Shown here: piece after piece, positions 56,913 through 64,000 of the stretch
Position numbering within the stretch: the stretch's first letter is position 1
Layout of the letters: each line of letters starts with the position of its first letter
Assembly (NCBI GenBank): GCA_023146255.1
Contig: JAGLCJ010000003.1
Location: 372,001-436,000 of the forward strand
Direction of reading: 5' to 3'
Source: Alcanivoracaceae bacterium
GTDB lineage: Bacteria; Pseudomonadota; Gammaproteobacteria; Pseudomonadales; Alcanivoracaceae
DNA: 64,000 nucleotides
Program-made: the position numbers and the translations under genes
Notes under the pieces: generated by a model
The model's database searches: none
Seen by the model: the letters and a program-made list of their open reading frames with translations, nothing else
What the model was told of the DNA's origin: nothing

Positions 56913-59747
56913 ATGCAAGACAGTTCCATGTATCGGCAATGGGGTTCCTCCCATATCGGTGGCGCCAACGCCGCCTGGGTCGATGACCTGTATGAAGACT
57001 GGCTGACTGATCCCAACTCCGTGCCGGAAGACTGGCGCGCCTATTTCGAAAAACTTCCCGCTGTTGATGGTGCCGTCGAATCCGACGTGCCGCACTCTGC
57101 TGTGCGCGAATATTTTCTGTTGCAGGCGAAGAATCGCTCGCGGGTGCAGAAAATGGGTGCTGGCGCGGTCAGCTCCGAGCATGAGCGACGTCAGGTTCGG
57201 GTGCTGCATCTGATTGCGGCCTATCGCAACCGTGGTCATCAGGTCGCCCGTCTCGATCCGCTTGGCCAGATGGAGCGCGAAGAGGTGCCGGATCTTGAGT
57301 TGGCCCACCATGGCCTCTCGACAGCCGATCTGGACACCGTGTTTCAGACCGGCAACCTGTTTATCGGCAAGCCGGAAGCGACTCTGCGAGAAATTGTTGA
57401 CTGCCTGAAGGGCACCTACTGTTCGACGGTGGGCGCCGAGTACATGCACATAGTCAACACTGCAGAAAAACGCTGGTTGCAGCAGCGCATGGAAACTGTG
57501 CGCAGCCACCCGCAGTACAGCGCCGACATCAAGAAGCACCTGCTTGAGCGTCTCACCGCTGCCGAGGGCCTGGAAAAATATCTTGGCAACAAATACCCGG
57601 GGACCAAGCGCTTTGGTCTTGAGGGTGGTGAGTCGATGATTCCGCTGGTCGACGAGCTGATTCAGCGCGCCGGTAGCTATGGCGTCAAGGAAGTGGTCAT
57701 CGGCATGGCCCACCGTGGCCGTCTGAACGTGCTGGTGAATACGCTGGGCAAAAGCCCGGCAGATCTGTTCGGTGAGTTTGAAGGCAAGAGCTTTATCGAG
57801 CAGGGTTCCGGTGATGTGAAATACCATCAGGGCTTCTCCTCGAACGTGCAGACACCGGGTGGTGAAGTACACCTGGCCATGGCGTTCAACCCGTCGCATC
57901 TGGAGATCGTTTCGCCGGTGGTGGAAGGGTCTGTGCGCGCCCGTCAGGATCGTCGTGACGATCATGCTGGTGATCAGGTGGTGCCACTGCTGATCCACGG
58001 CGACGCAGCGTTTGCCGGTCAGGGCGTGGTGATGGAAACCTTCCAGATGTCACAAACCCGCGGTTTCAAGACCGGCGGCACTGTCCATGTGATCGTCAAT
58101 AATCAGGTTGGTTTTACCACCCACAAGCGTGAAGACGCGCGGTCCACTGAGTACTGCACTGACGTCGCCAAGATGGTGCAGGCGCCGATTTTCCACGTTA
58201 ATGCGGATGATCCGGAGGCGGTCTATTTCGTCACCCAGGTCGCTGTCGATTACCGCCAGCAGTTCAAGAAAGACGTGGTGATCGATCTGATCTGCTATCG
58301 CCGCCTAGGTCATAACGAGGCCGATGAGCCGTCGGCAACCCAGCCGCTGATGTACAAGAAGATCAAGTCGCACCCGACCACGCGCACCCTGTATGCCGAG
58401 CAACTGTTGCGCGAAGGCGTGATCAGCGAGGCTGATAACGAGCGGATCTTCGAGGACTACCGCAAGTTGCTGGATGAAGGCACCCATGTGGTGAAAAGTC
58501 TGGTGCGCGAACCGAACAAGGCGCTGTTTGTTGACTGGTCACCTTACCTTGGCCACTCGCTGCAGGATGACTGGGATACCGGCTTCAAGTTGAAGCGCAT
58601 GCAGGATCTTGCCTCCCGTATGGAAACCATTCCGGAAGGCGTGGTGCTGCAGCGGCAGGTGAAGAAGATTATCGAAGACCGACAGAAGATGACTGCCGGT
58701 GCCTTGCCGATCAACTGGGGTTATGCAGAAACGCTGGCCTACGCCACCTTGCTGGATCAGGGCGTACCAATCCGTCTGACTGGTCAGGATGTTGGTCGCG
58801 GCACCTTCTCGCATCGTCATGCCGTGCTGCACAGCCAGAAAAACGGTGAAGCCTATGTGCCACTGCAGCATCTGGATGCCTCGCAACCGCCGTTTGATAT
58901 CTACGACTCGCTGCTTTCCGAAGAGGCGGTGCTGGCGTTCGAGTATGGCTATGCCACGACTACGCCGCAGGCGCTGATTATCTGGGAAGCCCAGTTCGGT
59001 GATTTCGCCAACGGTGCCCAGGTGGTGATCGATCAGTTCATTTCCTCCGGCGAATCCAAATGGGGGCGGATCTGCGGTCTGACCCTGTTGTTGCCGCATG
59101 GGTACGAGGGTCAGGGGCCGGAGCATTCCTCCGCTCGTCTGGAGCGCTTCCTGCAATTGTGCGCCGAGCAGAATATTCAGGTTTGTACGCCGACCACGCC
59201 GGCGCAGATCTACCATCTGTTGCGTCGTCAGGCCCTGCGGCCGTCGCGTAAGCCGCTGGTGGTAATGAGTCCAAAGAGTTTGCTGCGTCACAAGCGCGCC
59301 ATCTCGACACTGGAGGAGTTATCCGACGGGCGCTTCGAGACGGTGCTTGCGGATACCGATGTGAATGCTGATGACGTCACCCGTCTGGTGCTGTGTGGTG
59401 GCAAGGTCTACTACGACCTGCTGGAAAAGCGGGAAGCTGATGGAATCACCGATACTGCGCTGGTGCGGATTGAGCAGCTTTATCCGTTCCCGGAGCAGCG
59501 TTTGCTGGAAATCATCAAGCCGTACCGCAGTCTGAAGCACGTGGCCTGGTGTCAGGAAGAGCCGCAGAATCAGGGTGCCTGGTATTGCAGTCAGCACCAT
59601 ATGCGTCATGTCCTGCATCAGCTCAATCCGCAACTGTATTTGCACTATGCCGGCCGTGAAGGCTCCGCGGCGCCGGCGGCGGGGTCGATGGCATTGCATG
59701 TTGAACAGCAGCAACGGTTGATTCAGGCCGCATTCGGCATTGAGTAA
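56913..59747 (+). CDS. sucA: 2-oxoglutarate dehydrogenase E1 component
   Basis: A 944-aa ThDP enzyme. The start at 56913 (MQDSSMYRQWGSSHIGG) matches the family's usual opening; an ATG at 56895 would add six residues. Blocks include GMAHRGRLNVLVNTLGK, the active-site VVIGMAHRGR and HGDAAFAGQGVVMETFQMS for the ThDP cleft, and the C-terminal transketolase-like half (FEYGYATTTPQALIIWEAQFGDF). It decarboxylates 2-oxoglutarate and succinylates the E2 lipoyl group. It begins the second operon of this TCA block. Confidence 0.98.
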   Translation: MQDSSMYRQWGSSHIGGANAAWVDDLYEDWLTDPNSVPEDWRAYFEKLPAVDGAVESDVPHSAVREYFLLQAKNRSRVQKMGAGAVSSEHERRQVRVLHLIAAYRNRGHQVARLDPLGQMEREEVPDLELAHHGLSTADLDTVFQTGNLFIGKPEATLREIVDCLKGTYCSTVGAEYMHIVNTAEKRWLQQRMETVRSHPQYSADIKKHLLERLTAAEGLEKYLGNKYPGTKRFGLEGGESMIPLVDELIQRAGSYGVKEVVIGMAHRGRLNVLVNTLGKSPADLFGEFEGKSFIEQGSGDVKYHQGFSSNVQTPGGEVHLAMAFNPSHLEIVSPVVEGSVRARQDRRDDHAGDQVVPLLIHGDAAFAGQGVVMETFQMSQTRGFKTGGTVHVIVNNQVGFTTHKREDARSTEYCTDVAKMVQAPIFHVNADDPEAVYFVTQVAVDYRQQFKKDVVIDLICYRRLGHNEADEPSATQPLMYKKIKSHPTTRTLYAEQLLREGVISEADNERIFEDYRKLLDEGTHVVKSLVREPNKALFVDWSPYLGHSLQDDWDTGFKLKRMQDLASRMETIPEGVVLQRQVKKIIEDRQKMTAGALPINWGYAETLAYATLLDQGVPIRLTGQDVGRGTFSHRHAVLHSQKNGEAYVPLQHLDASQPPFDIYDSLLSEEAVLAFEYGYATTTPQALIIWEAQFGDFANGAQVVIDQFISSGESKWGRICGLTLLLPHGYEGQGPEHSSARLERFLQLCAEQNIQVCTPTTPAQIYHLLRRQALRPSRKPLVVMSPKSLLRHKRAISTLEELSDGRFETVLADTDVNADDVTRLVLCGGKVYYDLLEKREADGITDTALVRIEQLYPFPEQRLLEIIKPYRSLKHVAWCQEEPQNQGAWYCSQHHMRHVLHQLNPQLYLHYAGREGSAAPAAGSMALHVEQQQRLIQAAFGIE

Positions 59748-59788
59748 ACGAACGAATAACGGATCAATAAAAGGAAGCAGGACAGATC

Positions 59789-60997
59789 ATGTCTATTGAA
59801 ATCAAAGCTCCGCAGTTTCCCGAGTCCGTGGCCGACGGCACGGTAGCAACCTGGCACAAGCAGGAAGGTGACCGGGTCAGCCGTGATGAACTGCTGGTGG
59901 ATATCGAGACCGACAAGGTGGTGCTGGAAGTAGTGTCACCGGCGGACGGGGTGTTGAAAAAAATCCATCATGGTGAAGGCGATACCATCGAGAGTCAGGC
60001 TCTGCTGGCGGTGTTGGAAGAAGGCGCTGGTGCTGCCTCTGAACCAGCCAAGACAGAAGCTGCCCCGGCCAAGACCAGCGTTGCCGCTGAAGACAAGGCG
60101 CCTGCGGCGGGTCCGGCAGCGCGCAAGCGCATGGCGGAAGCCGGTCTGGATGCCAACAAGGTCGATGCCACTGGCAAGGGTGGCCGGATTACCCGTGATG
60201 ATGTTGATAACGCGTTAAAGCAGCGCGAACAGCAGAAAACTGCAGCACCGGCTCCTGCCGCACCCGCCACGGCACCTGCGCCGGTGGCCGCTGGGGATCG
60301 TGAAGAGCGCCGGGTGCCGATGACCAGACTGCGCAAGCGTATTGCCGAGCGCCTGGTCGAGGCCCAGCACACTGCGGCCATGCTGACCACCTTCAACGAA
60401 GTGAACATGAAACCGATCATGGAAATGCGCAAGCATTACCAGGCCGATTTCGAGAAGGCCCATGGCGTTCGCCTTGGCTTCATGAGTTTCTTTGTTCGCG
60501 CCTGTGTCGAAGCGCTGAAGCGCTATCCGATGGTGAATGCGTCAATTGATGGCGACGATATCGTCTATCACGGCTTCTACGATGTCGGTGTTGCGGTGTC
60601 TGGTGATCGTGGTCTGGTGGTGCCGGTGCTGCGTGATGCTGATCAGAAGGGTCTGGCGGAAATCGAATCCGATATCATCGAGTTCGGCAAGAAAGCCCGT
60701 GAAGGCAAGCTGTCGATCGAAGAGATGACTGGCGGTACCTTCACCATTTCCAACGGTGGCGTGTTCGGCTCGCTGATGTCGACGCCGATTCTGAACCCGC
60801 CGCAAACCGCGATTCTGGGTATGCACAAGATTCAGGAGCGGCCGATGGCGGTGGACGGCAAGGTGGAAATCCTGCCGATGATGTATCTGGCGGTGTCTTA
60901 TGACCACCGTCTGATTGATGGCCGTGAGGCGGTGCAGTTCCTCGTTGCAGTCAAACAGTTTATTGAGGATCCAGCCCGGTTGTTGCTGGATATCTGA
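59789..60997 (+). CDS. sucB: Dihydrolipoamide succinyltransferase (E2)
   Basis: A 402-aa protein with AGGAAG shortly before the ATG. It has an N-terminal lipoyl domain with Lys43 in VDIETDKVVLEV and a Pro/Ala hinge (APAPAAPATAPAPVAAG). The peripheral-subunit-binding domain is APAAGPAARKRMAEAGLD...GRITRDDV. The catalytic core ends in SYDHRLIDGREAVQFLVAVK with the active-site His. It accepts succinyl groups from E1 and makes succinyl-CoA. A perfect 9-bp hairpin follows it before lpd. Confidence 0.98.
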   Translation: MSIEIKAPQFPESVADGTVATWHKQEGDRVSRDELLVDIETDKVVLEVVSPADGVLKKIHHGEGDTIESQALLAVLEEGAGAASEPAKTEAAPAKTSVAAEDKAPAAGPAARKRMAEAGLDANKVDATGKGGRITRDDVDNALKQREQQKTAAPAPAAPATAPAPVAAGDREERRVPMTRLRKRIAERLVEAQHTAAMLTTFNEVNMKPIMEMRKHYQADFEKAHGVRLGFMSFFVRACVEALKRYPMVNASIDGDDIVYHGFYDVGVAVSGDRGLVVPVLRDADQKGLAEIESDIIEFGKKAREGKLSIEEMTGGTFTISNGGVFGSLMSTPILNPPQTAILGMHKIQERPMAVDGKVEILPMMYLAVSYDHRLIDGREAVQFLVAVKQFIEDPARLLLDI

Positions 60998-61003
60998 TGC
61001 ACC

Positions 61004-61024
61004 GGCGCCGGCTCGGCCGGCGCC
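61004..61024 (+). other. Hairpin in the sucB-lpd gap
   Basis: GGCGCCGGC and GCCGGCGCC (9 bp, perfect) around a TCG loop, 6 bp after the sucB stop. No T-run follows. It could set mRNA stability or relative expression of lpd; the actual effect is not known. Confidence 0.6.
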
Positions 61025-61049
61025 CTTCTGACGGAAAACGGGAAAGGTT

Positions 61050-62489
61050 ATGTCTGAACAATACGATGTCATCGTCATCGGTGGCGGGCCGGGCGGCTAC
61101 GTCGCTGCCATTCGTGCAGCCCAGCTGGGCATGAAAGTCGCCTGCGTGGAGAAGCGCATTAACAAGCAGGGCAAGCCGGCACTCGGTGGCACCTGTCTGA
61201 ATATCGGCTGTATTCCGTCGAAAGCGCTGCTTGATTCGAGCTGGCGTTATCACGAGGCAGAGGCCGGTTTTGCCGATCACGGCATTGAAGTGGGCAAGCT
61301 GTCTCTTGATGTAAAGAAGATGATCGAGCGCAAGGATCAGGTGGTGCTGCAGCTGACGGGCGGTATTGCCCAGCTGTTTCAGGCCCACAAGATCGACTGG
61401 CTGCAGGGCAGTGGCAAGCTGCTGGCAGGCAAGCAGGTGGAATTCACCGCGGCCAATGGTGACGTCAAGGTGCTGTCTACGGAGAACGTGATTCTCGCCG
61501 CTGGCTCGGAACCGGTGACCATTCCGGTGGCGGTCATCGACAATGACCGCATCGTTGACTCCACTGGTGCACTGGAGTTTACCGAGGTGCCGAAACGTCT
61601 TGGCGTGATCGGTGCCGGGGTGATTGGTCTTGAGCTGGGCAGTGTCTGGTCGCGGCTGGGTGCCGAGGTGGTCGTGCTGGAGGCAGTCGATGGTTTCCTG
61701 CCGCCGGTGGATCAGCAGCTGGCGAAAGAGGCAAAGAAGATCCTGACCAAACAGGGTCTGGATATCCGCTTGGGCGCCCGCGTTACCGCCAGCGAAGTCA
61801 AAGGCAAGAAGGTCAATGTGACCTATACCGACGCCAGCGGTGAACACAAGGAAAGCTTCGACCGGCTGATCGTTGCCGTCGGTCGTCGTCCGGTAACCCA
61901 GAATCTGCTTGCTGCCGATTCCGGCGTGACCATGGATGAGCGCAATTTCGTTTATGTGAATCAGCAGTGCCGCACGGATGTGCCCGGCGTCTACGCCGTG
62001 GGCGACCTGGTGCGTGGGCCGGCGCTGGCGCACAAGGCGATGGAAGAGGGTGTTATGGTCGTCGATGTGATTGCCGGCGAGCATACCCAGGTCAACTACG
62101 ACACCATTCCCTGGGTGATCTATACCCATCCGGAAATTGCCTGGGTGGGCAAGACCGAGGAAGAAGTGAAGTCCAGTGGCGAGCCCTACAAGACCGGCGT
62201 TGTGCCTTTTGCTGCCAACGGCCGGGCACTGGCCGCCGGCGAAAGCCACGGTATGGTCAAGTTTGTTGCCGACGAAAAGACCGATCGGATTCTCGGTATG
62301 CACGTGCTCGGGCCACAGGCTTCCGAGCTGGTCCAGCAGGGTGTGATTGCGATGGAGTTCGGCGCCACCACCGAGGACCTGCAGTTGATGGTATTCGGCC
62401 ATCCGACGCTGTCGGAGGCCGTACATGAAGCCGCACTGGCGGTGGATTTCAAGGCGATCCATATCGCCCAGCGCAAACGCAAGAAGTAA
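61050..62489 (+). CDS. lpd: Dihydrolipoamide dehydrogenase (E3)
   Basis: A 479-aa flavoenzyme. FAD motif GGGPGGYVAAIRAAQLG, the redox-active pair Cys49/Cys54 in GGTCLNIGCIPSK, the NAD-binding VIGAGVIGLELGSVWSRLG, and the C-terminal dimer block FGHPTLSEAVHEAAL with the catalytic His-Glu. It reoxidises the lipoyl groups of SucB with NAD+. A second hairpin lies between it and sucC. Pseudomonads may have several Lpd proteins; this one belongs to the 2-oxoglutarate complex by position. Confidence 0.98.
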   Translation: MSEQYDVIVIGGGPGGYVAAIRAAQLGMKVACVEKRINKQGKPALGGTCLNIGCIPSKALLDSSWRYHEAEAGFADHGIEVGKLSLDVKKMIERKDQVVLQLTGGIAQLFQAHKIDWLQGSGKLLAGKQVEFTAANGDVKVLSTENVILAAGSEPVTIPVAVIDNDRIVDSTGALEFTEVPKRLGVIGAGVIGLELGSVWSRLGAEVVVLEAVDGFLPPVDQQLAKEAKKILTKQGLDIRLGARVTASEVKGKKVNVTYTDASGEHKESFDRLIVAVGRRPVTQNLLAADSGVTMDERNFVYVNQQCRTDVPGVYAVGDLVRGPALAHKAMEEGVMVVDVIAGEHTQVNYDTIPWVIYTHPEIAWVGKTEEEVKSSGEPYKTGVVPFAANGRALAAGESHGMVKFVADEKTDRILGMHVLGPQASELVQQGVIAMEFGATTEDLQLMVFGHPTLSEAVHEAALAVDFKAIHIAQRKRKK

Positions 62490-62507
62490 GGCAACACGAA
62501 GGCTGAT

Positions 62508-62530
62508 CCGGCGACCCACAAGGTCGCCGG
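62508..62530 (+). other. Hairpin in the lpd-sucC gap
   Basis: CCGGCGACC and GGTCGCCGG (9 bp, perfect) around CACAA, followed by GTTGTTT. A weak or partial terminator, or a stability element, before sucC. Confidence 0.6.
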
Positions 62531-62577
62531 GTTGTTTCGGAGAACAGTTCCTTAACGGAAGACAACGGGATCAGAAC

Positions 62578-63747
62578 ATGAATCTCCATGAATACCAGGG
62601 CAAGCAGCTGTTTGCTCAATACGGATTGCCGGTTTCAAAAGGGTTCGCCTGCGACACCCCGGAAGAAGTCGTGGCGAAAATGAAAGAGATTGGCGGTAGC
62701 GAATGGGTAGTAAAAGCCCAGGTGCATGCCGGTGGTCGTGGCAAGGCTGGCGGCGTCAAGCTGGTCAAATCAGCAGATGAAGCAGCCGCGTTTGCGAAAA
62801 AATGGCTCGGCCAGCGCCTGGTAACTTACCAGACCGACGAAGACGGTCAGCCGGTGTCGAAGATTCTGGTGGAGTCGTGTACTGATATTGCCCAGGAGCT
62901 GTATCTCGGTGCCGTGCTGGATCGCGCTACCCGACGCATTGTTTTCATGGCGTCCACCGAAGGTGGTGTGGAAATCGAGAAGGTTGCCCACGAGACCCCG
63001 GAAAAGATTCTCAAGGCCGGCATTGATCCGCTGGTTGGCGCGCAGCCGTATCAGGCCCGCGAGATCGGCTTCAAGCTCGGCCTGAACGCCGAGCAGATCA
63101 AGCAGTTCACGAAGATCTTCCTCGGCCTGGCAAAGCTGTTTGAAGAAAACGACCTGTCGCTGCTGGAAGTGAACCCGCTGGTGATCACCAAGGAAGGCAA
63201 CCTGCATTGTCTGGATGCCAAGATCAATCTGGATGGCAGCGCCCTGTACCGTCAGCCGAAACTGAAGGCGATGGAAGATCCCTCGCAGGAAGATGAACGC
63301 GAGCGTCGTGCGGCGGAGTGGGAGCTGAACTACGTGGCACTGGATGGCAACATCGGCTGCATGGTTAATGGTGCCGGTCTGGCCATGGCGACCATGGACA
63401 TCATCAAGCTCAAGGGCGGTGCGCCGGCGAACTTCCTTGATGTCGGCGGCGGTGCCACCAAGGAGCGCGTGACCGAGGCATTCAAGATCATTCTTTCCGA
63501 CAGCAACGTCAAAGGCGTACTGGTCAATATTTTCGGCGGCATTGTTCGCTGCGACATGATTGCCGAAGGCATCATTGGTGCGGTGAAGGAAGTCGGCGTC
63601 AAGGTGCCGGTGGTGGTCCGTCTGGAAGGCAACAACGCCGAACTGGGCAGCAAGAAGCTGGCCGAGAGTGGTCTCAACATTATCGCAGCAACCGGTTTCA
63701 ACGATGCCGCCGAGCAGGTCGTGAAAGCCGTCGGGGGTGCAGCATGA
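62578..63747 (+). CDS. sucC: Succinyl-CoA synthetase beta subunit
   Basis: A 389-aa ATP-grasp subunit. The start at 62578 (MNLHEYQGKQLFAQYGLP) is the family standard; the frame is open from 62425 but that part overlaps lpd in a shifted frame. The nucleotide-binding segment VKAQVHAGGRGKAGGVKLV and the DFLDVGGG-like block (ANFLDVGGGATKERV) are present. With SucD it converts succinyl-CoA to succinate while making ATP or GTP. It overlaps sucD by 4 bp. Confidence 0.97.
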   Translation: MNLHEYQGKQLFAQYGLPVSKGFACDTPEEVVAKMKEIGGSEWVVKAQVHAGGRGKAGGVKLVKSADEAAAFAKKWLGQRLVTYQTDEDGQPVSKILVESCTDIAQELYLGAVLDRATRRIVFMASTEGGVEIEKVAHETPEKILKAGIDPLVGAQPYQAREIGFKLGLNAEQIKQFTKIFLGLAKLFEENDLSLLEVNPLVITKEGNLHCLDAKINLDGSALYRQPKLKAMEDPSQEDERERRAAEWELNYVALDGNIGCMVNGAGLAMATMDIIKLKGGAPANFLDVGGGATKERVTEAFKIILSDSNVKGVLVNIFGGIVRCDMIAEGIIGAVKEVGVKVPVVVRLEGNNAELGSKKLAESGLNIIAATGFNDAAEQVVKAVGGAA

Positions 63748-64000
63748 GCGTACTGATCAATAAGGAAACCCGGGTTATCTGCCAGGGCTTCACCGGTTCC
63801 CAGGGCACCCTGCACTCGGAACAGGCGATTGCCTACGGCACCAGAATGGTCGGTGGCGTGACGCCGGGCAAGGGTGGTCAAACCCACCTTGGCCTGCCGG
63901 TGTTTAACACCGTGCGTGAAGCGGTTGAAGCAACCGGCGCCACTGCATCGGTCATTTATGTACCGGCCGCATTCTGCAAGGACTCCATTCTGGAAGCCGC
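63744..64000 (+). CDS. sucD: Succinyl-CoA synthetase alpha subunit, 3' end outside the window
   Basis: The ATG overlaps the sucC stop (ATGA). The 85 visible codons, beginning MSVLINKETRVICQGFTGSQ, contain the Rossmann CoA-binding start GFTGSQGTLHSEQAI and GGVTPGKGGQTHLGLPVFNT of SucD. The catalytic His lies further on, beyond the right edge. Confidence 0.97.
   Translation, partial: MSVLINKETRVICQGFTGSQGTLHSEQAIAYGTRMVGGVTPGKGGQTHLGLPVFNTVREAVEATGATASVIYVPAAFCKDSILEA

Noticed and set aside
60960..62519. A 519-codon minus-strand frame opposite lpd
   Set aside because: It is antisense to a full-length Lpd with all catalytic motifs.

Overview
The window comes from a high-GC gammaproteobacterium, most likely of the Pseudomonadales/Oceanospirillales type. 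The gene order gltA / sdhCDAB-sucAB-lpd-sucCD, the Pseudomonas-style GTAGGAG-type REP palindromes, PpnP, DUF2804, DUF4282 and the Na+-pumping oxaloacetate decarboxylase all fit. A genus cannot be fixed from the sequence alone. No tRNA, rRNA, CRISPR array, transposase or replication origin was seen.

Layout. (1) 1-7947: a tight forward operon cut by the left edge, with a GH3-family acyl-acid amido synthetase, a GNAT-like protein, a condensation-type acyltransferase and an RND pump (adaptor plus permease). It looks like a small acyl-conjugate biosynthesis and export cluster. The permease ends in an RMF-like peptide. (2) 8014-20426: a long acetyl-CoA hydrolase/transferase, DUF4282 and DUF2804 proteins, a lipoprotein with a decayed HNH (DUF1524-like) domain, a 672-aa protein with a possible Cys/His/Asn triad next to an ATP-grasp ligase, an unknown protein, then YbjN, a 2OG-Fe(II) oxygenase and a glycine-rich secreted protein. 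(3) 20437-29104: a heat-regulated Hsp20 gene, the oadGAB sodium pump, and the Anbu operon (circularly permuted ATP-grasp, alpha-E, transglutaminase, Anbu protease). The Anbu operon is preceded by a strong sigma-54 promoter and NtrC-like sites. Three copies of a 143-144 bp structured palindromic element lie between these operons. (4) 29331-35095: PpnP, a beta-hydroxyacid dehydrogenase, an SMP-30-like protein, a lytic transglycosylase with two substrate-binding-like domains, and a secreted coiled-coil protein. (5) 35181-46092: a two-partner secretion system (TpsB transporter plus a 2340-aa filamentous hemagglutinin/CdiA-like protein), a candidate membrane immunity gene, and two paralogous lipoprotein genes of which one carries an in-frame stop. 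(6) 46328-51487: a metallophosphoesterase, an M19-like metallohydrolase, a DODA-type dioxygenase and a YbaK-type deacylase. (7) 51649-64000: citrate synthase facing succinate dehydrogenase, 2-oxoglutarate dehydrogenase and succinyl-CoA synthetase, the last cut by the right edge.

How they work together. The right third is a nearly complete oxidative TCA segment (citrate synthase, 2-oxoglutarate to succinyl-CoA to succinate to fumarate). OadGAB sits on the same carbon node, turning oxaloacetate into pyruvate while pumping Na+. The most unusual material is the structured repeat family with covarying stems, the acyl-conjugate/RND cluster with its RMF-like tail, the CdiA-like tail with its putative immunity protein, and the nitrogen-type control region of the Anbu operon.
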